The notes below the pieces were generated by a model. The model saw only the letters and a list, made by a program, of their open reading frames with translations, was not told the DNA's origin and searched no databases. Source: Ricinus communis (lineage: Eukaryota; Streptophyta; Magnoliopsida; Malpighiales; Euphorbiaceae). Taken from it: a stretch of 64,000 nt of DNA. Made by a program: the position numbers and the translations under genes. Where the stretch lies: the NCBI RefSeq assembly GCF_019578655.1, contig NC_063265.1:20012285-20076284 (forward strand), given 5' to 3'. Below are positions 12,250-23,972 of this stretch, piece after piece. Every line of letters begins with the position of its first letter. The first letter of the stretch is position 1.

Positions 12250-12820
12250 AATTAAAAAGCTATTAATATATTAGACAACAATCTTTAGATTAGAAGCAAT
12301 CTTTAGTATAGTCAAGCAATTTTCAACTTTAATTTATAATACATTCAAATCTTTTAAGTGTTCCTCAATATTCAATTACATCTGTAAGTCATTATTTTAT
12401 GCAATCGGATTTCTATAGCTTTCCACTTACTATTTCAGCTTGTATTGTATTGCACTTAAGTTTCTTAGCTTATATTTTTTTAATCATTCTTAGCTTACAA
12501 TAATTTATCTCTTAGTTTTATTCCTCAAGTTCAATTTCACATACTTAGCTCATAATTATATGTCTATAGCTTAATTTATATTCTTAACTTATTATTAGTT
12601 TAATCTTTAGTTCATTAATTAGTTTTCTGTGTTGATTTAGCGAAACTGCATCAACTTAGCTAAAAACTTAAAATAATTTAGGTCCCTTTATTATCTACAC
12701 TATCATCTAGATTCAAAATCAAATAATCATATTTTACATTTATTGTATCCATAGTAATTATTCGAGGTTATCAGTTTTTGGTAATGCTTAACATTGCACG
12801 TGAAAGAGCCAAATTCTGAT
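12250..12820 (+). mobile_element. Decayed Tat/Athila-like LTR remnant (tentative)
   Basis: The stretch ends with 'ggtccctttattatctacac...' and 'cagtttttggtaatgct'. This resembles the LTR end and downstream 'aagtttttggcgccgttgcc' region of Tat/Athila Ty3 elements, where long AT-rich LTRs precede a similar string. No second LTR, primer site or protein is identifiable. This is an inference from sequence resemblance only. Confidence 0.25.
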
Positions 12821-15734
12821 GAGACGCCAATATAAATATTTAATGCACATTGAATCCAGTACCAGTTAGATCACATTTCAATCTTATTAAACTTTGAACT
12901 CTTGATCCTCTATCTTTGAATGTCAATAATTGGGTTGGGTATAAAAATTATATTTCTAACTCTTTTTCTTATTATAAATAGATGACTTAAATTTGAGATT
13001 ATTTTTCATATTAAAATATACATCGATTCCTAAATTAAATCTGTGACAGCATTTCACTTCTAATTTTGAAAGACTATCCTTTGAGAAAAAAATATTTAAG
13101 TTGCTACTTCTGTTTCGAAATGTGATTTCATGTTATTTTTTAAAAAAAATTCTTATTTAAATTTGGTATATGTACTATAATAATTAAAAAGCCGTTACAT
13201 ATATATGTGTATTTTATATTTTGATATTGAATGATTAAAAAAGAAAGACTAAATGAGATATTTTCTTTAGTAATGAAAAAATGACTTTTCTTTTTATTAA
13301 TTTTAATATATTTTTATTACTTTTTAATAATTTACGAAATAAAACTAAAAGGTCTTCTTTTTGTCATGATGCCTACTAAAGTAAGAAATTACTAATTTAG
13401 TACTCATACCTTTTGAATGTTACATCTTTGGAATGTTATATTGTTTAATTCTTAATTTCATATTATTTTCATGGCAGATTATGAATTAATTATTTTAGAA
13501 AGGAATTGATTAAAATAATGATTATATGACTACTTCTTAATTATAAAATAATTTCTCTATTTATAATTTATAATTTATATTTAATAAATCTATAAAAATT
13601 AATAACAAAAATTAAAATTTATACTTTAAAAATAGATGTATTAAACTAATAATTATTTTAAAATTCAAGTTGTCCGCCGTTGAGTTATTTACCATTTAAA
13701 ATGGTGGACAATCGAGTTTTTAGCTGTCTCGATATTAAAATCATCCTAACATAAAATAATTTTTATAGATATTTTTAATAATTAATACAATGAAATAAAA
13801 TTAATTATAATATTCTTAGTTATTATAAGTTATTTTATTAATTTATATTATTAAGTATAATATCATAAAATAAAATATATTTATAAATAAATTGATAGTT
13901 ATTTATATATTAACAGCAATAGTTATAAAATATTATCATATGATCTAATTTATTAGCTATCAATTAATAATTATCAATTACCAATTGTATTAATAAGTCA
14001 AATTAAGTAAACTCTTATTATTTAAAAATGTAAACTAAAAAAGTAATTTTTTTTTGAAATAAAGTTTACATGAATTATGATTAATTCATTTCTCTTAGTA
14101 AATTTGAGAATATAATTTCACACCCTGCTTATGCATGATATTACATGTAAATTAAATCTTTAGATTATTTACTGTAGTTCAAAAATTATTATTTAAATTA
14201 GTATATATTTCATCTAATCAAATAATACTTGATATGTATTATTAATATAAAATAATTAAACTATGTAATATATATATTTTTAAAACAGTTAAATGAATAA
14301 TAAATATAAAATAATTATAAAATCTTAAAATATAAATCTATTGTAAAAAGTGTAAAGTAATCAAAATATATACTAATAACTCAGCAAGTAGCTCAATACA
14401 CACAAAGTAGAGGACAGCCTTTCAAATTATACTATGTTTTACTAAAATATAAAACGTTTAAATGTATAATAAACAAAATAACCATATAAGTAATTGCTAA
14501 TTATACTATATTTTAAAATAAAAATATTAAAAGATACATGTTTATTTTGGATCTTGGGTTGCCTATGGTTAATACATTAATAGGAGGCCACTTTGTCCCA
14601 TCTATTTGGAAAGGTACGTAAAGAAAAAGAGAAACTTTAATTAAAAAGGGAAATCATTTGTTTTCATTGTAGAACCTTGTAACCTAATCTTCCTCCCTAT
14701 AGTGAACCACCAATACTTAATTCTGAAATCAATAAACATTTTCAACGGTTGCATGCCATCTCTCTGTCGTTTTCATGGCATCCCTTTAACATTTCAATTT
14801 TGTATAATATTTGATAGTGATTTTATTTAATATATTTATATATATATATATATTATTGTATATGTGTTTTAATATTATTATTAAATAGAACTTAAATGAT
14901 TATTAAATAAAAATAAAATTTAAACATTTAGAAAATAAATTAAAAATTTAAATATTAATATAAGTAAATAATAAAAGTTTAGATATCTAAATATACATGG
15001 TAAATATTTTATATATAATTTCATCCTCATTGGTGAACGGAGAAGGTTACGCCATGTGGGCAAAATAATCACCACAATCTCATACATTTCTTTTCCTTTC
15101 GTTTGCATGCATATTAATTATGTCATCTTCATTGTAATTAACATTATCATTGTCTATCAACCTCACAATATGATAATTAAGAAACATCTCATACATCTCA
15201 CTTATAGTTTGATTTTATATATATATATATATATACATACTTGATAATCGAATAAGAAATTGGGAAAATTGACATTGGATTTGATGACAAAGTATCAAAT
15301 TTTTGTAATGAAAGAAAAGGAATCAACAAATGGGGTTCACATGATTGATGTCAAAGACGTATTAACCTAGTTGACAAATTATGTGGATCTACTTTGAGGC
15401 ATTATTATATTAAATTTTAAAATCATATACAAACTTTTTTTCTCATTTGTTGAAAGAGTCGTGTTAAAAGAAAAGAGAGATATTTTATAGTTTTTATTTT
15501 TTTGAGTTTTTAATTTTTATGTGGATCTTTAAAAGTTAAAAATTTTCTTGCACATTTTGTTGACCAAAGAGTTATGTTAAAATAAGAAAATATTTTGGGC
15601 AAAATGCATCTTTTAAGTGTTTAATTTTTTTATTTTTTTATTAAACTTGTTAATTATTTATTTTATTTTATTGAGCTCTTATACATATATTCTTATTTTT
15701 TTGTGATTAAGGACTTAAAATTCCGTAATGAGAT

Positions 15735-15940
15735 TGTAGAGTGTATATATATTCTATTTAATTCAGTGCTTTAGGTGCTTTTATAAAGTTAGTTAGTGTT
15801 GCAGTATATTGTACCTTTATTGTTTTAATAATTAGGAAAAATACTAGTACAATACTTGACATATGTAATTTTTTATATATAATTTGAATAGAAGAGATCT
15901 TTACCTCCCAAAACAAATCTACTTCGATTATACCATTTCA
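15735..15940 (+). repeat. Copia 5' LTR
   Basis: 206 bp, TG...CA bounded, closely similar to 27531-27737; the initiator-tRNA-Met primer site follows after 2 bases. Confidence 0.9.
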
Positions 15941-16104
15941 TATGGTATCAGAGCTCTAGGGTTTCAACATTCAAGATGTTAATGGTGTAATCGTTTCTAT
16001 TCAACATTATCCATAAACAAAATCAATCCTTCATTAAAGACTGAATTATGGAGGCAGAGAGCAATACAAGAGTTTTAGGGAGATTACAAAAATCCTTACG
16101 AGAA

Positions 16105-16850
16105 AGCTGCAATCTCTACAATGGAGATCCCTTGCTGCTGCATTCATAATGATAATCTAAACATGAGTCTTATAAGTGTACCTCTTACTAATTTCAACTA
16201 TTCTGGATGGAATAGGGCTATGAGGAGCGAAGTCAAAATTAGGATTTCTTAATGGAAAATGTGAAATGCTTGAGAAGATTCAGAAGCTCATGAATAATGG
16301 ATTAAATGTGATTATACTATAATTTCATAGATTCTTAATTCAATTTTGATAGATTTTTCTAGGGGTTTTCTTTATGCAAACTCATCTAAGGAATTGTGGG
16401 ATGATTTGAAACAAAGGTTTAGTCAGAGTAATGGTCCATCCTTATATCAAATTAAATGAGAGATTTCTTCAATTTTTCAAGGAGCTGACAATGTATCTAT
16501 GTATTTTACAAGATTGAAAAAGTTATGGGATGAGTTGAATTTTATGATACAGATTCCGATTTGTTTATGTGGAGCTATTAAGAACTGTAATTGCAATCTA
16601 GCAAGAAGGGTAGCAAATGTTAACTCACATGATATGTTGATTCAGTTTCTTATGGGATTGAATGAAGAGTATGAGGCTACTAAGAATCAAATTTTAGTAA
16701 TGGATCCCTTGCCTAATGAATGTAAAGCTTACTCTATGATTCTAACACTAGAGAAACAAAGACAAGTTAGTACAGTTTTTCAAAGTGGATTGGAAATTAT
16801 TGCTTTAATAGCAAAGCCACAAGGATATGGCAGAGGTTAGGAGACACAGA
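16105..16850 (+). pseudogene. Copia gag remnant
   Basis: Fragments in shifting frames resemble plant Copia gag: 'MSLISVPLTNFNYSGWNRAM' from 16163, then 'LKKLWDELNFMIQ' and 'LIQFLMGLNEEYEATKNQIL' within 16499-16840. These correspond to the N-terminal 'NY..W' region and the UBN2-type gag domain. Several stops and frame changes break it; it is not functional. Confidence 0.8.
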
Positions 16851-17299
16851 AATAAGATTCTGACTATAAGAAAAATAAAGAAAAGAGAGGTAACTGTGAT
16901 CATTTAACATGGATGGGCTTACAAACGGAGGATGTTTTTAACTAATAGGTTATCTTGACTGGTATAAGACAAATAAAGAGAGAGGAGGAGGCCAAGTAGT
17001 AATAACAGTAGCTCAAGTGTCAGGCTCATCACAATTTGGATAGCCACAACAACTGGAAATTCAATTAGGATATGCAGACAATCCTTTAGACAGTTCATGT
17101 GAGAAATGGACAGGAGCATAAGACTTTACCAGTTATGAGCAACTTGGACACACTTTAGCTGGAATGCTGAAGTTCATCAAAGGAAAAAAGCATAATGGAG
17201 TTTGGAACTTCAAATCAGTTTGCTGGTATGGTTTACACGGCCTTTGCAAGTACTAAACCTTTTTTTTTGTAGCTTAAGTATGAATTAAAATGATTCTAG

Positions 17300-17492
17300 G
17301 ATAATGGATAGTGGAGCCTCTAACCATTTGACATATGATATTATATTATTTCATTCCAAAACCGCCCTTACCAAACCTATTTATGTCTGTTTTTCTAATG
17401 GAAGTATGAGTCATGTTTTCCATCTAGGAAACATTATTCTCAGTCCTAATATTGAACTGAAAGAAGTTCTATATGTGCCTAACTTTTATTAG
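17300..17492 (+). pseudogene. Copia aspartic protease remnant
   Basis: The frame encodes 'IMDSGASNHLT', the DSG(A/T)S active-site motif of Copia proteases, followed by 'NIELKEVLYVPNFY', the conserved 'L.dVLyVP.f..NL' segment. A stop follows directly, and the integrase catalytic domain expected next is absent. Confidence 0.8.
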
Positions 17493-17829
17493 AACTTACT
17501 ATCAGTAAGTAAGTTAGTACATAACAGTAATCTTAAAGTAACTTCCTTTCCAAAACATTACCTATTATAGGACTAAAAAACCAAAGCTATTCCAAAATAT
17601 TACCTAATCCAAATTCTTCTTCTTCTTTGCCTACTCTCAGAAAATCTTTTAGAATCTCAAAACCATTTGTTTGGCTTAAGGTCTACCATATTAATGTTTA
17701 CATTTTAAACCTACACATTGAAAACCTTACATATTATCACATTTTCCTCATTCATTATCTGTTCATACTGATTAGAATTGCTCTTTACCTATTATTTTTG
17801 AACCATTTAATTTTGCTGAAGCATAGAAA

Positions 17830-18645
17830 GATCATAGGTGGATCAGTGCTATGCAACTTGAATTAGATGCATTAAAAAAGAATGCACATAAACTCATTCT
17901 CTACTTATTGGTAAGACAGCTATAGGCTCTAAGTGGGTCTGTAAAGGCAAACATAGGCTAGATGGTAGTGTAGAGAGGTTAAAAGCAAGGGTATAATTAG
18001 ATTGAGAGTCTTGACTATAAAGAGAGATTTTAATCTATTGTAAAATTAGTGACAGTGAGATTATTAATTGCTCTTACAGCTGCTGAGGGATGGTTTTTAA
18101 AGCAATTAGATGCTAACAATGCTTTTTTGCATGGGAAGTTAGATGAAGAGGTATATATGTTATTACCTTATGTGTATTCTGTGGCTTCATCTAACCAAGT
18201 CTGTAAGTTTGTTAAGTCCTTATATGGACTCAAACAAGCATCAAGACAGCGGAACATAGAATTCACTAATTCTTTGCTTCATGTAGACCTTACACAGTCA
18301 TGTCATGATCGATATTTTTTCACCAGACAATAGAATGATCATTTTACAACGCTCCTTGTTTATGTTGATGATGTTTTGCTTACAGGAGACAGTTTAGAGG
18401 ATATATCTTCCATCAAGCAATACATAAATGAGAAGTTTACAATCAAGGACCTTGGTCCTTTGACATACTTTCTTGGTTTAGAAATATATAGGATTTTTGC
18501 AGGTATTTCTCTTAATTAAAAGAAACATATCTTGAATGTTCTTGTTGATGTTGGGCTTACTGGTGCCAAACCTACTTTATTTCATTTACCATCTTGTATT
18601 TCTGGATTGCCTCTTAGAAGTACACAAAGGATGAGCCTCAAACAC
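17830..18645 (+). pseudogene. Copia reverse transcriptase remnant
   Basis: Recognisable blocks are 'GSKWVCKGKHRLDGSVERLK' (17930-17990), 'FLKQLDANNAFLHGKLDEEV' (from about 18095), 'KFVKSLYGLKQASRQ' and 'LLVYVDDVLLTGD' (the YVDD catalytic box near 18360). Then comes 'DLGPLTYFLGLEIYR'. Stops at about 18331, 18519 and elsewhere inactivate it. The copy ends near 18645 at a 'TKDEPQT'-like segment where inserted DNA begins. It resumes after 26875. Confidence 0.85.
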
Positions 18646-19826
18646 CTCATATGTAATTCCCAATAATTTTTCAAAGTTGGCCCAAAATCTGCCCTCTCAT
18701 GACTGTTAAGATAGGAATGCAACTTTGAATTTAAAAGCATAATTTGCATATCATTTAGGTGCTGCATGATAAGAGAGCATAAAGGCTTATTATTTTATTA
18801 AATTCTAAGTGAAATTTATGAATTAGGTATTGAAAAAGGCAAGGAAAACGCAAGTGTAAGATAGATATTTCGTGGAGCTGGTTGGGTATGACTAAAGGCC
18901 ACTTTTGGTGAGTAGATATCAAGTCCTTGCAAGGTTGATTTTTTTGATTTGAAAGTTGAATATTGAACTTTGAAAAAAAAAAAAGAAACTTAAAGTTGTT
19001 ATTTAAGCTTATTAAATTACAGATTAGTATTTATTTCAAAATATATTCTATTGGTTTTACAAATTTGAAGTATAATTAATAAAAATAGGTTGTTTGTGTT
19101 GGATTTTACATGTGATGATTTTGCAATTCAACAATAAGAGTATTTCAGCTTTTAGTTCGCCTAATTAATCAATGTATAATGTTAATTAAAGATCTTGGCT
19201 TTTTCTTGATGAGCACAAACATTGATAGTCTTAATTTCATCAACTGCACATTACTTAATGTTAAAAGGAGCATTCATCCAATGCCTTTGAGCGAGTGAAA
19301 GTGTACTTTGTTTTCAAGAAATGCCTCCTCACAGTGATGTGTTTAAAATGTTCTAAGATTGATACATGCACATATGATTCGTGTATGGTTGTTAATGCGC
19401 ATTAGACAACGGGACACTTGATTGCAAGCCGGTGAAAGGAGATGGGCCACACTGTGCTAATGTAGAAGAAGAATTAGCCATCAAGTGTGCCTAGAGTGGG
19501 ATTTTGAATGAGGGTTGATTGGTGATAATGGTTGTTAGGATGGTTAAGATCTATAAGACTTTTTATACCATTTAAAGTATATGATGTTGACAATTAGTAT
19601 TACTATTTTATACGAGTGTTTGTAGTGGTGTTTTCTTGCTTAACAAAGATTAATTGTCTCAAGAGTTTGATGTATAATGTTACATATTTTGTATAATTAT
19701 ATGGTTTTCTTCTACTTATAGTTATCTAAATTATTTTTTACTTGTATATCTATTCATTGAGTATTTTTATACTCATTCTATTCTTTCATAAATTTTATTC
19801 AGGAAGCAAGGCTTGATAGTGGGTAG
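18646..19826. mobile_element. Unidentified insert inside the Copia pol region
   Basis: This 1.2 kb separates the Copia reverse transcriptase from its RNase H, together with the nested Gypsy-type element, and is not Copia sequence. It has no long open frame. The right end ('tttttatactcattctattc...ttcaggaagcaaggcttgatagtgggtag') resembles 3' portions of some plant Gypsy elements. Its own target duplication was not found. Confidence 0.4.
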
Positions 19827-22480
19827 TGTCACGACCCCATCCGTGGGCCCGTAACTGGCACTAGGGAATGGGTAGGCGTAAGGCCACCGAATCCCGTAGT
19901 AAGCCTGATACTCACAACTCAAACAAATCTCAACTCAAATTTTACTATTATTAATATCACAATTTACAGTAACATTAAATTTTACACAATTAAATCGGTC
20001 TGCCCGAAGAATTAAGCGAGACCCGAAACTACAGAAAATTACCACTGATATCCTTGCTATTACTACTGCGGAGAATCTAAGATTTACCAATTTACATACC
20101 AAATCAAACACCACCCGATGATGAAGGGTAGTTCTTGAATAAGAGTCATGGAAGACTAATCACGAATCAAAATAAGAATAGAGCCTCTGAGAGTGAGCTA
20201 AAATCATATATCTAAAACAGTTTCAAACATCTCAATAATTAATTTTTAAAATAGTTAATAAATCATACTAACCATACGTGTCATGCCATGCTTACCCAAA
20301 AATAATTCCACATGCAACGGGACGAAGTACTTCAGTAGAACCCTAATCCCAACTCTAACATCTTGATTTATTTCAACACTTATGTCTCGACTAACCTCAA
20401 CTCTAACATCTCAATCTCTCATTCCAACAGGACTGGCGTCCAGAGAGCAAGCTCGATCAGGGACCTTACCTCCAGTCCGGTCACTTAACTCTCAGCCTTA
20501 GCCTTTTGGCTCTCTTATCCAATAAGACTGGCACCCAGAGAGCAAGCTCGATCATGGACCTTACCTCCAGTCTAGTCACTTAAATTTCCAAATAAGCCGG
20601 TGCCCAGAGAGCATTGCTCGATCAGGGATCTTTACTTCAACAACCACACTCAACTAAGCCCAGAGAAGGATGCTCGACCAGTGCAGATCCTAATCTTTCT
20701 TTCTTAAAATTTTACCTATTTACCCTTTCCCTATCTCTCTCAGATTTATATTGGAACACTTATCCAACTCCTATATTCTACTACCGTCCCATCCCGAGTC
20801 ATCATGCAATATTAAAATTTGTGATTAAGGAAGACATATTTAAATAGTAATTAAAAACATCATGCAAATAATAATAATAATTAAATGAATAATTGAAATT
20901 GTAAATGAACAGTCACAGTAGCAAATCAAATTTTATGCATGACACGTGCATAAGCGATATATGACTTTAACTCATAGATTTGGCGACCTCCTAACTCTGC
21001 TCTGGTGCCTCGCTTGGAGCGAGCAGAACAAACGGGCTATCTAGTCATGGAAAAGAATTTATCAAAACGCTGAAACAATCGATCATTAATCCTAGGTCTA
21101 GACTCCTAGGACTGACTGTCTAGGAATCTCGACTCGGCAGAACCTCCCCTACAACACGGACATTACCCCCCGTAAAAATGGGTCTAGGACCTGCCAGAAA
21201 AATACTTTAAATATTCAACAATTCAAATAACGGGAGTCGGGTCCCCAAACTTCACTACTTCCCGACTCCGCCACAAAATAAAAAATACAAGGAAGGCAAA
21301 CTGACCGACAATCATTTTTGACTCACAAATATCATCCAATACTCAACATAAACCAATAGACACAATTTAAAATCAAAGGATTTCCAAGATCAACGGGCCA
21401 GAGAAAATTACCGAGACGCTCGGTCGCTCGGTCGACTCACCTCCGGCCGCCGGAGTCCGATCGACGATCCGAACACACCATCGGACTCACAACGATGCGC
21501 TGATGACGATCTCCGCTTTCGATTTTTAGATCCAACACTCGATCATCCTGAGAGATTTGCGGATGATCTCGACCGTCGATTCACAAACAAAGCTCAATCG
21601 CCACGAAACTGGTGCAATTGCGAAGCTTGAGCTGAGGAGAGTCAGGATACGTCCTCCGATCGCCCATCCTCCGCCGGAGTTCACCGGAAAAGCTGGAAAA
21701 CGTAGCTGCCATCACTTAGCCGAAACTCCTCCTCCCACCGCCTTGCGAGGGCCGATCGCCACCGAGATCGGCCGGAAGGCCTCCGAAAACGGCTAAACGA
21801 CGCCGGGCCGCCACACTTCACGCGGTCACACCGCCGCTACTAATCGACGCCGCGCCACCGGACGACGCCTTCTTCTTCTTCCTCTTCCCCCCCGATTTTC
21901 CTTTCTCTCTCCCCGATTCTTCTTTTCTTTTCTTCTTCTCCATATCGACATTAGGCCCCTGAACTTTACCTTATTACAATTTGGTCCCTGAACTTTCTCA
22001 ATTACTTACAATTCCATCCAGCAAAAGTCCAATGTAACCCCTAAACTTTCCTTTAGCCTTTCAATCAAGCCCCTAACTATTTAATTTCGGCCAAATTAGA
22101 ATTATGGAAAATACACAATTACATAAATACCCCTGACCGACATATTTATTTATAAAAATACCAAACTCACAAATTTCCATTAAAACCCCATAAAAATAAA
22201 ATTATACTTTCAATCCTTATTCCAAAATAAATTTCCAATTTAGTCCTAACACAAAATTAATTTAAATAATAAATTTCCAACTTAAAATTTAATACCACTA
22301 ATCAATTAAAATACCAATTGGGTATAGAAAAATAATTCATTTAATTGACTAATATTAAAATTTTCATTAAATCATTTCAAATTAAACCAAATAAAAATAA
22401 AATTAACTTAATTTAATAAAAACTCATTTATTAATCATTATTAATATTATCTTTATTAAAGAACAATTTCGGGTATTACA
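19827..22480 (-). repeat. Gypsy-type 3' LTR (2,654 bp)
   Basis: Same sequence as 23973-26863 except for scattered substitutions, many of C/T or G/A type at former CG sites, and an internal deletion of about 210 bp at about 22316 relative to the other LTR. The GC-rich centre (21400-21850) produces spurious open frames. Subrepeats containing 'cagagagcaagctcgatca' occupy about 20430-20680. Confidence 0.9.
20430..20680 (-). repeat. LTR internal subrepeats (about 4 units)
   Basis: Four imperfect units share '(g/c)cccagagagca..gctcgatca', spaced by roughly 60-80 bp. The same array appears at about 24567-24825 in the other LTR and as about six units in the solo LTR at 39025-39375. Confidence 0.7.
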
Positions 22481-23972
22481 TTCTCCCACTCCTTAACAAA
22501 AATTTGTCCTTGAATTTAAAAGGAAAGGGGCTACACTCTAAGACTGAAACTAATTAGGAACCTCTCATCTCCACTCGGCTTCTCGAGAACTTTTTCTCGA
22601 CAGAAAATAAACTAAACCATAAGACTTATCGACAAAACTCTTAAACAAAACTGGCGAACCTGAAAATCCGCGATCCTCATTTATGGCTCCTCAGAAACCA
22701 AATCTTTACTTACATCCACATACTGAGGATCCAACACGAGCAGAGGGTCGAAAATACACTTCCTCAATGAAGACCTACAGATACTGAATTGACCTCCGAG
22801 AACATTACTTGGCAGCAAGTCCAACTTACATGCCACCTCACCAACCTGTCGACAAAACCAAGGGTCTCCATAACAAGAAAGGCCAACTCTGATCCTGCCA
22901 AAAATCCACTCACCAACTTCCTTCCTAATGACATGTCCTTACACGCGCAGAAAATTCTTAACATCCACATCACATCATCCACGACATACCATCCATCTGG
23001 TTTCCATAACTGATACATACCATGCCATCCTGACACAAGATTCCTCTTTAACTGAAATCCAGAAGCCTCCTTTATAACCCAACGTGGGGCCTACAGCGCC
23101 ACAGACTTACTCTCACAGCAACTCAGCTCGTCATCCAGAGAATTCCCAAGCTATCACAATTTACTTTGAAAAAATTTACTTATTTATTTGCCTCATAATC
23201 ATCACTGATAAATGCTTTATTATCTTGGAAAAATACTTTTTTATAAAATCGTAAAATCTCTAGCCATTTCTTTATATAAAATTCTACAATATCGCGCACC
23301 AGGGTGATGATGCCCCTATCACCAAGGATTGCAATGCACGATGTATGATGCATGTCCTAAAATGAATTTTTGCATGCCTAACAGTGAAATGCCATAATGT
23401 ATTCTTATGGGACTGGGCGCAATATTATATTTTAAAACACTTGTTCTACTTAGAAAAATAAATAATATTCGCTTAAGTTTCTCTGGATTCCGAGCATCCG
23501 AAAATACTCCTGCCACCTTTCTTAAGCTTTTTACAATCACCAACTCAACCATAAAAGCTATGACATCCGCTCGACTTCCCAGGCACTAACTTCGGCGCTA
23601 CTCAATAAGGCGTTGCCTGATGCGATGACGAGGCAGCCCATGACACGACTGCAACCACGCTCTACACTAAAACTGACTGTTGTGCCCACCATCGAAACAA
23701 CAATCAAAGCTTCTAAAGGTGGGCTACACTAATCACTTGAAGAAACAATACGAGTCTATCGCGCTTCAGATCTTCCAATCGCTACAACGCTCATTTCAAC
23801 ACAGCACCAAAGACAAGCTTACGAGAAAGGAAAGACTGACTCTCTAACAGTGAAGGCTGAGACACTAGAGTAAATGAAAACAACAAGAAAAACTTGATCC
23901 TAACTCCGCAGTACCAAGAAAAATCTCAACTTAGGTCGAAGGAAATCTAAACCTAAGCTCTGATACCAACTT
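22481..23972 (-). other. Interior of the Gypsy-type element, no retrotransposon genes
   Basis: 1.49 kb between primer site and polypurine tract. Short open frames (for example 22764-23036 and 23319-23552, minus) show no gag or pol motif, and the sequence reads like an untranslated leader followed by a 3' pol remnant. This is the basis for calling the element non-autonomous. Confidence 0.7.

Larger units (their letters stand above)
7005..15595. other. Long AT-rich intergenic region
   Basis: No intact gene is supported. There are long A/T runs, TA repeats (about 7197-7215, 14834-14852, 15220-15236) and relic transposon sequence (9560-9680 and 12250-12820). Less AT-rich patches at 7650-7760 and 8100-8420 have stops in every frame and no recognisable protein. 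A direct repeat of about 45 bp occurs imperfectly at about 15443-15487 and 15551-15595, just left of the nested transposon block. Confidence 0.5.

Noticed and set aside
16499..18333. Copia gag/protease/RT frames as functional genes
   Set aside because: Multiple stops, frameshifts and the missing integrase core make it a relic. Listed as pseudogenes only.
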